A stretch of 64,000 nucleotides of DNA from Rhodospirillaceae bacterium (GTDB lineage: Bacteria > Pseudomonadota > Alphaproteobacteria > GCA-2731375): contig JABJKS010000009.1 of assembly GCA_018660265.1 (NCBI GenBank), forward strand, positions 1-64,000, written 5' to 3'. The position numbers were made by a program, and so were the translations under genes. Every line of letters begins with the position of its first letter. The first letter of the stretch is position 1. Under the pieces are notes generated by a model, which saw only the letters and a program-made list of their open reading frames with translations, did no database searches and was not told the origin of the DNA. Of the stretch, positions 9,884-20,061 are shown in pieces.

Positions 9884-11604
9884 AGGATGCCGAAAACGCC
9901 GCCAGTATGGGGCAGATCCGATATCAGGTCATGTGGGATCGCTTGCTTTCCGTCGTTGAGGAACAGGCGCAAACACTTATGCGGACAGCGTTTAGTACCT
10001 CCAGCCGGGAGGCCGGTGATATCTCCGCCGGGGTGTTTGACCTTGAGGGGCAGATGCTGGCCCAGGCGGTCACCGGCACCCCGGGGCATATTAATTCCAT
10101 GGCCCGGGCCGTGGTGCATTTCCTGGATGTTTTTCCAACCGATGTCATGAAAGACGGCGATGTCTATATCACCAACGATCCCTGGAAAGGGACGGGGCAT
10201 TTGCACGACTTCACGGTTGTGACGCCGACCTTCCGCAAAGGCAGAATGGTTGCTCTGTTTGCCTGTACATCCCATGTCGTCGATATTGGCGGTGTCGGAA
10301 TGTCGCCCGATGGCCGGCAGGTTTATCACGAGGGTCTGTTCGTACCCATCATGCCGCTCGCCGTAGGGGGCGAGATGAATGCCTGGTTGTTGAACCTGAT
10401 CCGCTCCAACGTGCGGGAGCCGGTACAGGTGGAAGGGGATATCTATGCCCTGGCGGCTTGCAACGATACCGGGGCGCGACGCCTGTTCGATATGATGGAT
10501 GAATACGAGCTGGATGATTTGGATGCCCTGGGCACACATATTATTGAGCAAAGCCGTACCGCCATAACCGCAGCGATCAACAAGCTGCCCCAAGGTAGCT
10601 GGCAGCACGCCATGCGCATTGATGGTTTTGAAAGTCCCATCGATCTGGTGGCGGAGTTGACCATTTCGAACGGTATCATTCAGGTCGATTACACAGGTTC
10701 TTCCGGCACCTCGGACTTCGGCATTAACTGCCCCATGTGTTACACCGAGGCCTATACGGCGTTTGGTGTGAAATGCGTCGTGGCCCCGGACATCCCCAAT
10801 AACGCCGGGACTTTAGACGCCATCGCCGTATCCGCGCCGGACAATACGATCGTCAATGCGCCCCATCCTTGTGCCGTGGTCGCGCGTTCCACCATTGGCC
10901 ATATGCTGCCCGATGTTGTGTTTGGCTGCCTGCATCAGGCGCTGCCAGACCGTGTTCCGGCAGAGGGCACTTCGAACCTGTGGAATATCAAACTGGGTGC
11001 CGGACATGGTATCACCGAACGATCAGAGGCCGAGACCACGACCTTTATGTTGATGAGCTTTCACAGCGGTGGGGCCGGCGCGCGGCCCAGCTTGGACGGC
11101 TTGTCGGCAACGCCCTATCCAAGCGGCGTGCGCAATGTTCCGGTTGAGATATCTGAGGCGATCACGCCCATTGTTGTTTGGCGTAAGGAATTGCGTACGG
11201 ATTCCGGTGGTGCAGGTGCCCAGCGCGGCGGACTGGGACAAATCATGGAAATTACCAGCCGGGAGGATGCCCCTTTTGGTATCTTCGCCAGTTTTGAGCG
11301 TGTCCTATTTCCCGCCCGTGGCCGTGATGGTGCCGGGTCCGGCGCGACGGGGGAGCTTCGCCTTGGCTCCGGTGAGAACTTGCGCAATAAAGGCTTTCAA
11401 ACGATCCCGGCGCGGGAACGGCTGATTATCGAAATGCCCGGCGGTGGCGGTTTTGGAGACCCGATGGAGCGGGCCCCCGACGCCGTTGCCCAGGATGTCC
11501 GCCATGGCCTGGTCAGTGCGGAGGCTGCAATGCGTGAATATGGCGTCGTTCTGCAGGATGGCGGGCAGGTTGATACGGCTGCAACCGCGAAACAACGGCA
11601 ATAG
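9880..11604 (+). CDS. hyuB: Hydantoinase B/oxoprolinase family protein
   Basis: A 574-residue partner of HyuA. Family markers include the N-terminal EEQAQTLMRTAFSTSSREAGDIS region, the metal-binding FACTSHVVDIGG near residue 130, and the C-terminal MPGGGGFGDP. The B subunit carries the metal site where the phosphorylated substrate is hydrolysed or carboxylated. It overlaps hyuA by four bases, consistent with a stoichiometric complex. With the dehydrogenase upstream it may feed a released amino or hydroxy acid into central metabolism; this is inference from order only. Confidence 0.9.
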   Translation: MKDAENAASMGQIRYQVMWDRLLSVVEEQAQTLMRTAFSTSSREAGDISAGVFDLEGQMLAQAVTGTPGHINSMARAVVHFLDVFPTDVMKDGDVYITNDPWKGTGHLHDFTVVTPTFRKGRMVALFACTSHVVDIGGVGMSPDGRQVYHEGLFVPIMPLAVGGEMNAWLLNLIRSNVREPVQVEGDIYALAACNDTGARRLFDMMDEYELDDLDALGTHIIEQSRTAITAAINKLPQGSWQHAMRIDGFESPIDLVAELTISNGIIQVDYTGSSGTSDFGINCPMCYTEAYTAFGVKCVVAPDIPNNAGTLDAIAVSAPDNTIVNAPHPCAVVARSTIGHMLPDVVFGCLHQALPDRVPAEGTSNLWNIKLGAGHGITERSEAETTTFMLMSFHSGGAGARPSLDGLSATPYPSGVRNVPVEISEAITPIVVWRKELRTDSGGAGAQRGGLGQIMEITSREDAPFGIFASFERVLFPARGRDGAGSGATGELRLGSGENLRNKGFQTIPARERLIIEMPGGGGFGDPMERAPDAVAQDVRHGLVSAEAAMREYGVVLQDGGQVDTAATAKQRQ

Positions 11605-11629
11605 GCGGATCACGGGCAGATAGGACGTC

Positions 11630-11965
11630 ATGTTACGCCTGTATAATGCAACCCGATATTCCCTGATGGGTCTGGCCGCGGCCTGGCGCAGCGAACCTGC
11701 GTTTCGTCAGGAAGTGGTATTGTTCATCCTGCTGGCGCCGTTGGGCTGTTGGCTGGGAGACAACGGTGTGGAGCGCGCGCTGCTGCTGGGCCCGCTGTTC
11801 CTGGTTCTGGTTGCCGAGCTTTTGAACAGTGGCCTGGAGGCGGCCATCGACCGCATAGGTGAAGAAATCCATCCACTATCCAAGCAGGCAAAAGATGTGG
11901 GGTCTGCCGCCGTTTTTGTGAGCCTGGTGAGTGTCGTCGTCGTTTGGGCCCTGGTTCTATACTGA
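11630..11965 (+). CDS. dgkA: Diacylglycerol kinase (prokaryotic type)
   Basis: A 111-residue, three-helix inner-membrane enzyme that phosphorylates diacylglycerol (or undecaprenol in some lineages) with ATP. The family signature AELLNSGLEAAIDRIGEE (about residues 62-79) and the following KQAKDVGSAAV are intact, and the length is normal. It starts 25 bases after hyuB and could share its transcript, although its lipid-recycling role is unrelated to the catabolic genes. Confidence 0.93.
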   Translation: MLRLYNATRYSLMGLAAAWRSEPAFRQEVVLFILLAPLGCWLGDNGVERALLLGPLFLVLVAELLNSGLEAAIDRIGEEIHPLSKQAKDVGSAAVFVSLVSVVVVWALVLY

Positions 11966-12028
11966 GCGGAAATGCGCTAGGATGCCCACTTAACCAACGC
12001 TCTTACGCCAGCCAAATATGAGGTAGCT

Positions 12029-12742
12029 ATGATCACGCTAAAACGGGAAGATGACGTATTTGTTCTGACGATGGGTGCCGGCGAAAACCGCTGGAACACC
12101 AATTTTGTGCGCGCTTTCGATGCCCGCCTCGATGAAATTTTGGCCTCGGAAGGTCCAGCGGCCTTGGTCACAGCGTCGAGCAATCCGAAATTCTTTTCCA
12201 ATGGACTGGACATTGATTGGCGCAGAGGTGAGGGCGACGGAGAGGGCGGTGACAAGTCCGTCTTTGCCAAAGAGTTCATGGCAATGATGGGGAAATTGAT
12301 TACATTTCCCGTGCCCACCGTTTGCGCCATCAACGGTCACGGCTTTGGCGCCGGATTTATGGCAGCATTGTGCCACGACGTGCGCATGATGCGGGCGGAC
12401 CGGGGTTTCCTCTGCGCCAATGAAATTCAACTGGGCATGTCGATCCCGGATCCGGAATTGGCATTGTTCCGGCACAAAATGTCTGCCAGCGCGTTTTTTG
12501 ACACTGTGCAGCTGGCCCATCGCTGGACCGGACCGGCTGCCCAGACTGCGGGATTTGTCCATGCGGTGGCATCCGAGGATGACCTTCTTCCCAAGGCGAT
12601 CGAACGCGCGGCGCAATTGGCACCCTTGGGTGCGAACCGGGCGTTATATTCTGAATCCAAGGAGCGTATCTTTGGCGAGAGCCCATCTATAAACGAGGAA
12701 AACGGTGCGGCCTATTTATTGCGCAACATGGAAAGCCACTAA
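12029..12742 (+). CDS. Enoyl-CoA hydratase/isomerase family protein
   Basis: A 237-residue crotonase-fold protein, slightly shorter than typical hydratases. The oxyanion-hole segments FSNGLDIDW (about residue 57) and NGHGFGAGFMAALCHD (about residues 100-115) are present. The position of the second hydratase glutamate is not obvious, and the overall sequence resembles delta3-delta2-enoyl-CoA isomerases, so an isomerase in beta-oxidation is at least as likely as a hydratase. A GAGG site precedes the ATG. It ends 32 bases from a convergent small gene. Confidence 0.82.
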   Translation: MITLKREDDVFVLTMGAGENRWNTNFVRAFDARLDEILASEGPAALVTASSNPKFFSNGLDIDWRRGEGDGEGGDKSVFAKEFMAMMGKLITFPVPTVCAINGHGFGAGFMAALCHDVRMMRADRGFLCANEIQLGMSIPDPELALFRHKMSASAFFDTVQLAHRWTGPAAQTAGFVHAVASEDDLLPKAIERAAQLAPLGANRALYSESKERIFGESPSINEENGAAYLLRNMESH

Positions 12743-12773
12743 CAGGGTGGGACCGGCAAGATAGGGACGGCAA

Positions 12774-13079
12774 TCAGATGCTTTGGGAAAATTCCACCAG
12801 TTCCCTGGTCCGCACGACCTTGCCTTCCCAATGGCGATCAAATTCCTTGATGAAACTTTTCAGAATATCCGAACTGACCAGCGCCTCGGCGACCGCAAGG
12901 TCGGGGAATTCATAGAATGCGATATGGACATTGTCTTCGACGCTGCTCCAGCCTCTTTTGGCGCTGATGGCCTTGAAATCCCTTAATGCGTCAGGCAAAT
13001 GCTCATTTTGGTACCAGACGTCGAATTGACTTTTGACGGAGGGGTCTACTTCGGCACGCACGATCAAATAGGCGGTCAT
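12774..13079 (-). CDS. Small dimeric alpha/beta-barrel-like protein (WYxxEHLP type)
   Basis: A 101-residue soluble protein of unknown function. VWYQNEHLPDALRDF near residue 21 resembles the WYDxEHLP-type motif repeated in the two small proteins encoded at 31.1-32.2 kb, suggesting a ferredoxin-like (EthD/ABM-type) fold. It is transcribed divergently from the flavin monooxygenase gene that begins 122 bases away, and the intergenic space may hold promoters for both. Proteins of this fold often act on reactive small ring compounds, but no reaction can be assigned. Confidence 0.6.
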   Translation of the reverse strand: MTAYLIVRAEVDPSVKSQFDVWYQNEHLPDALRDFKAISAKRGWSSVEDNVHIAFYEFPDLAVAEALVSSDILKSFIKEFDRHWEGKVVRTRELVEFSQSI

Positions 13080-13201
13080 GATTGAAGTCCTGTAATATTT
13101 GAATACACGAAAAGGTTAACGTGGTTGAGTGGTTTATGGCAATATTGCTATCACAGCGTCTGTTGGGCTAATCTGAATTTCTGTAACGAATTATAGAGGC
13201 G

Positions 13202-14851
13202 ATGGAAACCATGTCCCTGTCCAGCGAAAACGGCCCGCACGCCATTGATGCAGCGCAACTTGACCACGATGTCATCGTCATCGGGGCGGGCATGTCGGGT
13301 ATGTATCTGATTTACCGCCTGCGGGAACTTGGCCTGCGGGTGCGGGTGTTTGAGGCCGGAACCGGCGTCGGAGGTACGTGGTATTGGAACCGGTATCCGG
13401 GTGCCCGCTTCGATTCTGAAAGCTATTCTTACGGCTATTCCTTTTCCCAGGAAGTGCTTGATGAATGGGACTGGAGTGAGCATTTTTCGTCCCAGCCGGA
13501 GATCGAACGCTACCTTAATTTTGTTGCTGACAAGTTCGACCTGCGCCGGGATATTCAATTTTCCGCCCGTGTACAATCAGCCACATATGATGATGATGAC
13601 GGTTGCTGGAACATCGTCCTCGAAGACGGCAGCTTGCACCGCTCGCGTTTCGTGGTCACGGCGTTGGGGCCTCTGTCCGCGCCAACCATGCCCAGGTTCG
13701 AGGGCATGGCGGATTTCCAAGGTCCGTCTTTTCACACCGGCCTATGGCCAAAAGAACCGATCAGTTTCGAAGGCAAGCGTGTTGCCGTCATCGGTACGGG
13801 TGCCAGTGGTGTTCAGGCGATCCAGGAAATTGCCAAGACGGCTGAACATCTGACCGTGTTCCAGCGTCGGCCCAACTGGTGTACGCCCCTGAACAACGGC
13901 CCCATTGGTGGGGCTGAAATGGAGGAGATCCGAGCCGGATATCCGGAGCTGTTTCAGCGTTGCCGCGAGACGGCGGCCTGTTTTGTTCATACCATCGATC
14001 CGCGCGGCACCTTCGAGGTGACGGACGAAGAGCGGACTGCTTTTTGGGAATCCCTGTACGCCGGTCGTGGCTTTGGGATATGGCAAGGCAATTTCCGCGA
14101 TATTTTGACTGACGCTGCGGCGAATAAGATGATTTCCGATTTCGTTGCCGACAAGATCCGCGGGCGGGTCAACGACCCGGAAACAGCCGAGTTATTGATC
14201 CCCAAAGATCATGGTTTCGGCACCCGCCGGGTGCCACAGGAGACCCATTACTTCGAAGTCTACAATCAGCCAAACGTAGAACTGATCAGTATGCTGGAAA
14301 CCCCGATTGAGCGTATTACCTCAACCGGCCTCAGCACGACTGACGCGGACTATGAATTCGACATTATCATTTACGCCACCGGCTTTGATGCGGTTACGGG
14401 CAGTTTTGACCGTATCGACATTACCGGGGCGGAAGGGCGGAAACTGAAAGAGGAATGGCAGGGTGGTCCGACAAGCTTTGTCGGCGTGATGGTCCAGGGC
14501 TTTCCCAATATGTTTATGGTGATGGGGCCGCACGCGGCCCTTGGCAACAATCCCCGCAGTATCGAATACAATGTGGAATGGGTGCAAAGGTTGATCGGCT
14601 ATATGAGTGGGCGGGATTTGACGGTTGCCTCAGCGACGCCGGAGGCGGTGGAAGCATGGACCGGTTTTGTTAGGCAAAAGGCCGAGGGTCTGTTGTCCAA
14701 TGAAATAGATTCCTGGATGACCGGTGTGAATATGAATGTAGAGGGTAAACAGACCCGAACACTTGTCCGCTATAGCGGTTCCGCGCCGGAATACCGTGAA
14801 TGGTGCGACAAGGTCGCGGATCAGGGTTATCAGGAACTCACACTCTCGTAG
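13202..14851 (+). CDS. Flavin-containing monooxygenase, Baeyer-Villiger type
   Basis: A 549-residue FAD/NADPH enzyme of the cyclohexanone-monooxygenase class. The first Rossmann motif GAGMSG (about residue 28) is followed by GGTWYWNRYPGAR; the Baeyer-Villiger fingerprint FQGPSFHTGLWP lies about residue 170 and the NADPH motif GTGASG about residue 198. It should insert oxygen next to a ketone, giving an ester or lactone. The ATG at 13211 nine bases downstream is an alternative start; AGAGG lies just before either. A paralogue is encoded at 37.1 kb. Confidence 0.92.
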   Translation: METMSLSSENGPHAIDAAQLDHDVIVIGAGMSGMYLIYRLRELGLRVRVFEAGTGVGGTWYWNRYPGARFDSESYSYGYSFSQEVLDEWDWSEHFSSQPEIERYLNFVADKFDLRRDIQFSARVQSATYDDDDGCWNIVLEDGSLHRSRFVVTALGPLSAPTMPRFEGMADFQGPSFHTGLWPKEPISFEGKRVAVIGTGASGVQAIQEIAKTAEHLTVFQRRPNWCTPLNNGPIGGAEMEEIRAGYPELFQRCRETAACFVHTIDPRGTFEVTDEERTAFWESLYAGRGFGIWQGNFRDILTDAAANKMISDFVADKIRGRVNDPETAELLIPKDHGFGTRRVPQETHYFEVYNQPNVELISMLETPIERITSTGLSTTDADYEFDIIIYATGFDAVTGSFDRIDITGAEGRKLKEEWQGGPTSFVGVMVQGFPNMFMVMGPHAALGNNPRSIEYNVEWVQRLIGYMSGRDLTVASATPEAVEAWTGFVRQKAEGLLSNEIDSWMTGVNMNVEGKQTRTLVRYSGSAPEYREWCDKVADQGYQELTLS

Positions 14852-14889
14852 CACATAACACATGCCACAAAGGGGACACCTTCGGGCCT

Positions 14890-14910
14890 GGCAAAACGAT
14901 ATGGTTTGCC
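14890..14910. terminator. Hairpin between convergent genes, possible terminator
   Basis: GGCAAA (14890-14895) can pair with TTTGCC (14905-14910) around a nine-base loop in the gap between the convergent monooxygenase and HlyD genes. There is no clear T-run, so an intrinsic terminator is only a suggestion. Confidence 0.25.
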
Positions 14911-14929
14911 TCCGCTACGACGGCGGGGT

Positions 14930-16144
14930 CTATCCTTCATGGCGCGCTACTACCTCGTCGCCATCATTTAGGATATCACTGGGGTGCTCAATAACCTGAT
15001 CGCCGACGGCAAGGCCCTCTATAATCTGCGCCTGTTCGCCGTTGGTCCTGCCGATTTTTACCCGTTGCAGCCGTGCCAGGCCATCTTTAGAGGCGAACAC
15101 GGCCCAATCCTGCCCCTCCCGAAATAGTACCCCCATGGGCACTTGTAAGACGTTGTCGCCGCGCCAAACAACGATGCGCGCTTCGACCCGGTAGCCATGG
15201 CCTAGGCGGGCGTAACGCTCCGGTGGATCCGTGAAATCGATCAACACATTGACGCGTTGTTCTTCCACCCCCAGGGCGGATATTTTTGTGAAGCCGGCGG
15301 GTTCGACGCGGCGTACCTGTCCGGTAAGGGTAATGCCGCCGCCCCAATCGGTCATATGAACCTCGTCACCGGTCTGGACTTGAACCGCGTCCGAAGACAG
15401 CAGATCAACCACGATTTCCAGGGCCCGGGGATCGCCAACTTCCACCAACGGTGCGCCCATGGGGACGACGGCGGCACTTTCCTGGACAAGGCGCAGGATC
15501 TGTCCATCGATGGGGGAGAGAACGGTGACGCAACAGGACGGCCCGGATGCCCCCGCCTGCATGGCGGGATCGATCAACGCGGCATTGGCCGTCTCCAGCT
15601 CAAATCGCTTTACCCGCAGTCCCGCCTGCGCCGTGGAAACGGCGGCTTCCTTTGTTCGGACGCCTAGTTGAGCGCGCTCTTGCTCCCGTTTTGAAATCGT
15701 GCCGCGTCTGACCAGGGCCTGGGCCCGGTCGAAATCGGCTCGGGCGAAGTCCAATTCGGCGCGATTTCGTTTCAACTCCGCCTCCGCCAGGGTTTGGGCT
15801 GCCTGGGCTGCCTTGATACGCGCCTTGGCTTCCGCCGTTGAACGTACATCCAGAAAAGCAGGGTCGCTGGGTTCGATGGAAGCTAACACTGTTTCCTGGG
15901 CAATGACGGTGGCGCCGACTTTTTGCGTCAGACGCAGCTTGCGCCCCGAGACAGGGGCGGAGACGACATAGATATCCTTGACCCGTGTGCGACCCTCTTC
16001 ATCCAGGGTGACGATCATGGGCGCAATGGTCACCGTCGCCAAATTGACGGCGATGGGTTGGGGCTTGAAGGCATAGGCGAGCCCACCTGCAACGGCGACA
16101 ATCGCTACCAGATATCCCACACGTCGTGGCCAGGGTGATACCAT
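14930..16144 (-). CDS. HlyD-family periplasmic adaptor (membrane fusion protein)
   Basis: A 404-residue adaptor with one N-terminal membrane anchor (about residues 8-25), a biotinyl-lipoyl-like half (VSAPVSGRKLRL near residue 65), a long alanine-rich coiled-coil hairpin (about 100-200), the second lipoyl half (VLSPIDGQIL) and beta-barrel/membrane-proximal domains. It connects an inner-membrane ABC transporter to an outer-membrane channel. It is the last gene of a leftward operon, starting six bases after the FtsX-type permease ends, and should work with the two products encoded upstream. No outer-membrane factor is encoded nearby. Confidence 0.88.
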   Translation of the reverse strand: MVSPWPRRVGYLVAIVAVAGGLAYAFKPQPIAVNLATVTIAPMIVTLDEEGRTRVKDIYVVSAPVSGRKLRLTQKVGATVIAQETVLASIEPSDPAFLDVRSTAEAKARIKAAQAAQTLAEAELKRNRAELDFARADFDRAQALVRRGTISKREQERAQLGVRTKEAAVSTAQAGLRVKRFELETANAALIDPAMQAGASGPSCCVTVLSPIDGQILRLVQESAAVVPMGAPLVEVGDPRALEIVVDLLSSDAVQVQTGDEVHMTDWGGGITLTGQVRRVEPAGFTKISALGVEEQRVNVLIDFTDPPERYARLGHGYRVEARIVVWRGDNVLQVPMGVLFREGQDWAVFASKDGLARLQRVKIGRTNGEQAQIIEGLAVGDQVIEHPSDILNDGDEVVARHEG

Positions 16145-16150
16145 AAACCT

Positions 16151-18529
16151 CTACTCCCTTGTTTTCAGAACCGAGACCAGATCAAATCCGTCAATCCGCC
16201 GCCGTACAATCAGACCGGAAACCATAGAGGCAGCGATGACAGCGGTCATGGCCATGGCGAAGGTGGCCGGTTCTACCACCATAGGCACGCGAAACAGCTC
16301 CGTATTCAGATTGGCAACCATCAATTGTGCCAAGACTACGCCAAAGACACAGCCGAAGGGCAGGGCCAGAATTGTCAGGATTGCCAGCTCTCCCAACAAA
16401 ATATAAGAGACTTCTCCACGGGTGAACCCCAGCACGCGTAGAGATGCCAGCTCTCGCCCTCGTTCCGATAAAGAGATCCGCGCGCTGTTGTAAACCACAC
16501 CAAAGGCGATAAGGCCGCCGAAAAGAACATAGAAAAACAGCATGATATTCATGGTTTCCGCCATTGTTTTGCGGAATGTGGTCAATGCCGCGGTCTGCAG
16601 GGAAACGCCTGCGACGGCGGGAAGGTTCTTCAGGTCGCGGTACAACGCCTCGGATTGGTTGTGATCGATTTGCAGATAGGCCCCGGAAATCGTTGGCCCC
16701 TCACGCATCAATCTGTTCAAGGCATCACGATGCATATAAGCGGGTGCGGCGATGAACTCTTCGATGATGGCGGTTACCGGCACCTCAATAACGGGCCGCT
16801 GGCCTTCCAGGAGTTCAAGGCGAACCCGCGAGCCACGGCTGGCATTTAGCATTTTTGCCATCGTGGTTGAAAGTACCAGACCGGTTTCAGGCAATGCCAC
16901 CGGTCTCAAATCTTCATCCAGCGCCCGGCGCAATATGGCATCGCCATCCAGACCGGCAATGGAGGCCCGCTCATACCGGTTGCCATGATACAGTTTTGCA
17001 GCCACCACCCGATAGGGTTCCGCCGCCATGACGCCGGGCAGGCGGCGGATCTCCGTCAAGGCGCGCATGTTGCGTGGTTCGGTGAAAACCACCGTGGCGT
17101 CCTGACGTTGGCCATGATGAAAGTAGACGTCCATCAAATGCTCTATGGCATCATAGAAAAACAACGAAGCGACCAGAATGGCAACGGACATTGAAATTCC
17201 AAGTGTCGTCAAGCCTGCCCGAAGGGGCCAGCGGCCCAGGTGGCGCAGGATCATCAACGTAGGCTGACTTAACCGTTCTGTCAGACCGAACATATTCAGG
17301 ACGCCCCTGCGGTAGATGGTGGGGGCTGCCGGCTGCATGGCGACGGCGGGGGGCAGAATGACCGCAGCCCGTATGGCACCCACGGCACCAATGCCGCTCG
17401 CCAATAAACTCGCGATGCCGGCTAGAACGAAGACTTGCAGGTCAAGTTTGAAAAAGAGCACGGGAAAGCGAAAGAAATCCGTATAAATCTCCGTCACTTC
17501 GCGGCCGAACCAGGCACCTACCAAAAGGCCCAGTGCGACGCCAACGCTGGCGACCAACAGGACGAGCTTAAGGTAGTGGCCGCCGACGGACAGATCCGAA
17601 TAGCCAAAAGCTTTCATAAGACCGATTTGCTCCCTCTCGGTCGCGATGATGCGGGATATGACGACATTGAGGAGGAAAGCCGCGACGGCGAGAAATATCG
17701 GTGGTATGACGCTGCCCAGACCTTTGAGCAGCTCCATTTCATTGGCAACGAAGGCATGGGAAATTTGATCCTCCCGCCCATAGGCACCGATTCCGCCCCA
17801 TGGACTAAGGATACGGTCAAGCCGTTCAATTACGGCGGCCTCGTCCGCTGCACGCATAAGGCTCAATGACACATCGTTGAAAGCCGATTTCAAATCAAAA
17901 CTGGCCGCCAGCGCATCCCGCCCCATCCAGACAATGCCAAAGCGCTCATCATCGGGCATCAAAATGCCTGGCCCGATGGCGTAGATATATTCCGGCGAGA
18001 TGGCGATGCCGACAATATCCAGTTCTCGTCGATGGCCGTTTATGGTCGCCCGTATATGTCCACCTGGTATGAGACCGTGGGCATCTGCAAATGGTTCGCT
18101 CAAGACCACTTCATCCACGCGATTTGGATCCGGCAGCCGACCCTGGCGCAGAAAAATTTTGTTCAGCCCCGTCCCTGCCCCCGCTCCCGCAGTGGCAGGC
18201 AGTGAGATCAATTGCCCCAGGACCGGTTCGTCCATGCCCGCCACATCCAGATTTGCCGCTTCAACGATGCGGGTTTCAACGCGCTTTACACCGTCAATCC
18301 GGGCTATCCGCTCAACCAGCGCCGTCGGTGCCCGCTTCAGGTGTGCGAAGACATCGGCAAAGCGCTGTTGTTCGTAATAGGCATCCCGGGTCACCTCCAG
18401 CGACGCCAAAGTGCCAAACGACATCACGACGGTGCTGACGCCACAAGCGATGACCACCGCTATGGCCATGGCCTGGCCTCGAATATGCCATAGATCGCGA
18501 AACAGCTTTTTGTCCAGAACCGCTATCAC
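16151..18529 (-). CDS. ABC transporter permease, FtsX/MacB type (duplicated)
   Basis: A 792-residue permease. An N-terminal helix, a large periplasmic domain and three helices (about 270-395) are followed by a second copy of the same arrangement (helix about 440, periplasmic domain, three helices at about 675-780). This tandem architecture is typical of the lipoprotein/small-molecule exporters with two FtsX domains. The start is GTG, overlapping the ATPase gene stop in a GTGA. Cargo is unknown. Together with the HlyD adaptor and the ATPase it makes a complete inner-membrane export complex. Confidence 0.88.
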   Translation of the reverse strand: MIAVLDKKLFRDLWHIRGQAMAIAVVIACGVSTVVMSFGTLASLEVTRDAYYEQQRFADVFAHLKRAPTALVERIARIDGVKRVETRIVEAANLDVAGMDEPVLGQLISLPATAGAGAGTGLNKIFLRQGRLPDPNRVDEVVLSEPFADAHGLIPGGHIRATINGHRRELDIVGIAISPEYIYAIGPGILMPDDERFGIVWMGRDALAASFDLKSAFNDVSLSLMRAADEAAVIERLDRILSPWGGIGAYGREDQISHAFVANEMELLKGLGSVIPPIFLAVAAFLLNVVISRIIATEREQIGLMKAFGYSDLSVGGHYLKLVLLVASVGVALGLLVGAWFGREVTEIYTDFFRFPVLFFKLDLQVFVLAGIASLLASGIGAVGAIRAAVILPPAVAMQPAAPTIYRRGVLNMFGLTERLSQPTLMILRHLGRWPLRAGLTTLGISMSVAILVASLFFYDAIEHLMDVYFHHGQRQDATVVFTEPRNMRALTEIRRLPGVMAAEPYRVVAAKLYHGNRYERASIAGLDGDAILRRALDEDLRPVALPETGLVLSTTMAKMLNASRGSRVRLELLEGQRPVIEVPVTAIIEEFIAAPAYMHRDALNRLMREGPTISGAYLQIDHNQSEALYRDLKNLPAVAGVSLQTAALTTFRKTMAETMNIMLFFYVLFGGLIAFGVVYNSARISLSERGRELASLRVLGFTRGEVSYILLGELAILTILALPFGCVFGVVLAQLMVANLNTELFRVPMVVEPATFAMAMTAVIAASMVSGLIVRRRIDGFDLVSVLKTRE

Positions 18530-19254
18530 CAGCTGACCTCCGCCGCGCCGATCTTGGTAAGGTTGACCCGGACCTCTGACAGGGCACCGTCGGCAAAGAT
18601 CACCACCCGGTCGGCGATATCGGCAATGGCGGCGTTATGGGTGATGACGGCCGCCGTGGTGCCGAATTCCCGGTTGACCAGTTCGATAGCTTCCAGAACC
18701 GCGATGCCCGTCTTGCTGTCCAGGGCGCCGGTAGGCTCATCACATAAAAGAACGTCCGGCTTTTTGGCTATGGCGCGGGCAACGGCGACCCGCTGCTGTT
18801 CCCCGCCCGACAGTTGCGCTGGAAAATGATCCATACGGTCGCTCAGGCCAACCAATTCCAGGGCCTCATCGGGCCTTAATGGCGCGGTGGCGATTTCTGT
18901 CACCAGGGAAACATTTTCCCGCGCCGTCAGGCTGGGGATAAGATTATAAAACTGAAAGACAAACCCCACATGATCGCGCCGATACTGGGTCAGGCCATTG
19001 CTGTCCAACGCAGTTATGTCACGGCCCTGAAAGGTCACGGTGCCGCCGGTCGGACTATCCAGGCCACCCAAGATGTTCAGGAAAGTCGATTTTCCGCTGC
19101 CTGATGGTCCCAACAGCACCGTCAATTCACCTTGCGGCAGGTCAAGGTCTACGCCGCGCAGTGCATGGACCTGGGTCTCGCCAGTGCCATAGATCTTGGT
19201 TAAACCCTGAACGGAGAAGGCCGTTGCACGTTCCACACTTTGTACGTTCTGCAT
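18526..19254 (-). CDS. ABC transporter ATP-binding protein (MacB/LolD type)
   Basis: A 242-residue ATPase with Walker A GPSGSGKS (about residue 50), Q-loop, signature [14 protein letters not shown] (about 149) and Walker [12 protein letters not shown] (about 173). It energises the FtsX-type permease encoded next. First gene of the three-gene leftward operon. The 235 bases between this start and the universal stress gene at 19490 contain no gene that I recognise and should carry divergent promoters. Confidence 0.93.
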   Translation of the reverse strand: MQNVQSVERATAFSVQGLTKIYGTGETQVHALRGVDLDLPQGELTVLLGPSGSGKSTFLNILGGLDSPTGGTVTFQGRDITALDSNGLTQYRRDHVGFVFQFYNLIPSLTARENVSLVTEIATAPLRPDEALELVGLSDRMDHFPAQLSGGEQQRVAVARAIAKKPDVLLCDEPTGALDSKTGIAVLEAIELVNREFGTTAAVITHNAAIADIADRVVIFADGALSEVRVNLTKIGAAEVSW

Positions 19255-19489
19255 ATTGGATGCTCTGCATATCCACGACCGGTAACGATCCTAGTCAAAT
19301 ACATTGGGTAAGAGAACGACTTTCCAAGGTATGCTCACCAGCAGTGGCAATTGGCCGCATTTGACCTATTCTCCGTACGGGCTAAAATTAATGTATAACT
19401 TCCGTTCAGATCGTAATGCGTCGGCTAATAGTGCTACGTAACCATTGAGAAGCGAAATTGGGACTAAATCGGCAAAGGGCCAGGAAAAA

Positions 19490-20023
19490 ATGATAAAGAC
19501 AATTCTAGTAGCATCCGATGGTTCGGATCATGCCAAAAAGGCAGTGAGTTTGGCCAGCGATCTGGCGGCTAAATATCGTGCCAGGTTGGTTCTGGTTCAT
19601 GTATTGCTGACCAACGCGCGATCGGAAACGTTGCAGGCCCTGGCGACCCGCAAGGGGATGACGAAAAAACTTCGGCATTTGATGGAAAATTACGAGGCGG
19701 ATTTCCAGATGGAAATGGCTGCGGCAGGTGGTGCGGTTGGATTTATCACGGTGCCGCCGCCGCGTGTACTGGTTGAAACCATTGGCGCTCAAGTCATTGA
19801 TCGCGGGGAGAAAATTGCGGCCAAGGCCGGGGTGAAAAAAATCACCTCCCTGATGGTTGAAGGAGACCCGGCGGAGGTCGTTCTTGATTTAGCGACGAAG
19901 CACAAGGCGGACATGATCGTCATGGGTAGTCGTGGTTTGAGCGATTTCAAGGGCCTACTGCTTGGCAGTATTTCCCACAAAGTCAGCGCCCAGGCGGAAT
20001 GCACCTGCATAACGGTCAAATAG
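19490..20023 (+). CDS. Universal stress protein
   Basis: A 177-residue UspA-fold protein. It begins ILVASDGSDHAKKAV and ends with the ATP-binding G-2x-G-9x-G-S/T pattern (MGSRGLSDFKGLLLGS) followed by CTCITVK, so it is probably an ATP-binding USP. The ATG at 19490 is chosen because AGGA precedes it and the fold starts here; an in-frame upstream start would add 15 unrelated residues. It heads a cluster with a cation antiporter, FtsH, Lon-like protease and formate/nitrite channel, a grouping that suggests anaerobic or envelope stress. Confidence 0.9.
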   Translation: MIKTILVASDGSDHAKKAVSLASDLAAKYRARLVLVHVLLTNARSETLQALATRKGMTKKLRHLMENYEADFQMEMAAAGGAVGFITVPPPRVLVETIGAQVIDRGEKIAAKAGVKKITSLMVEGDPAEVVLDLATKHKADMIVMGSRGLSDFKGLLLGSISHKVSAQAECTCITVK

Positions 20024-20061
20024 GCGTTAGATTGATGACGGATTGATGACGGGCGGATGCC

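Noticed and set aside
9724-10608. 294-codon open frame on the minus strand
   Set aside because: Antisense to the hyuA/hyuB junction; no recognisable domain.
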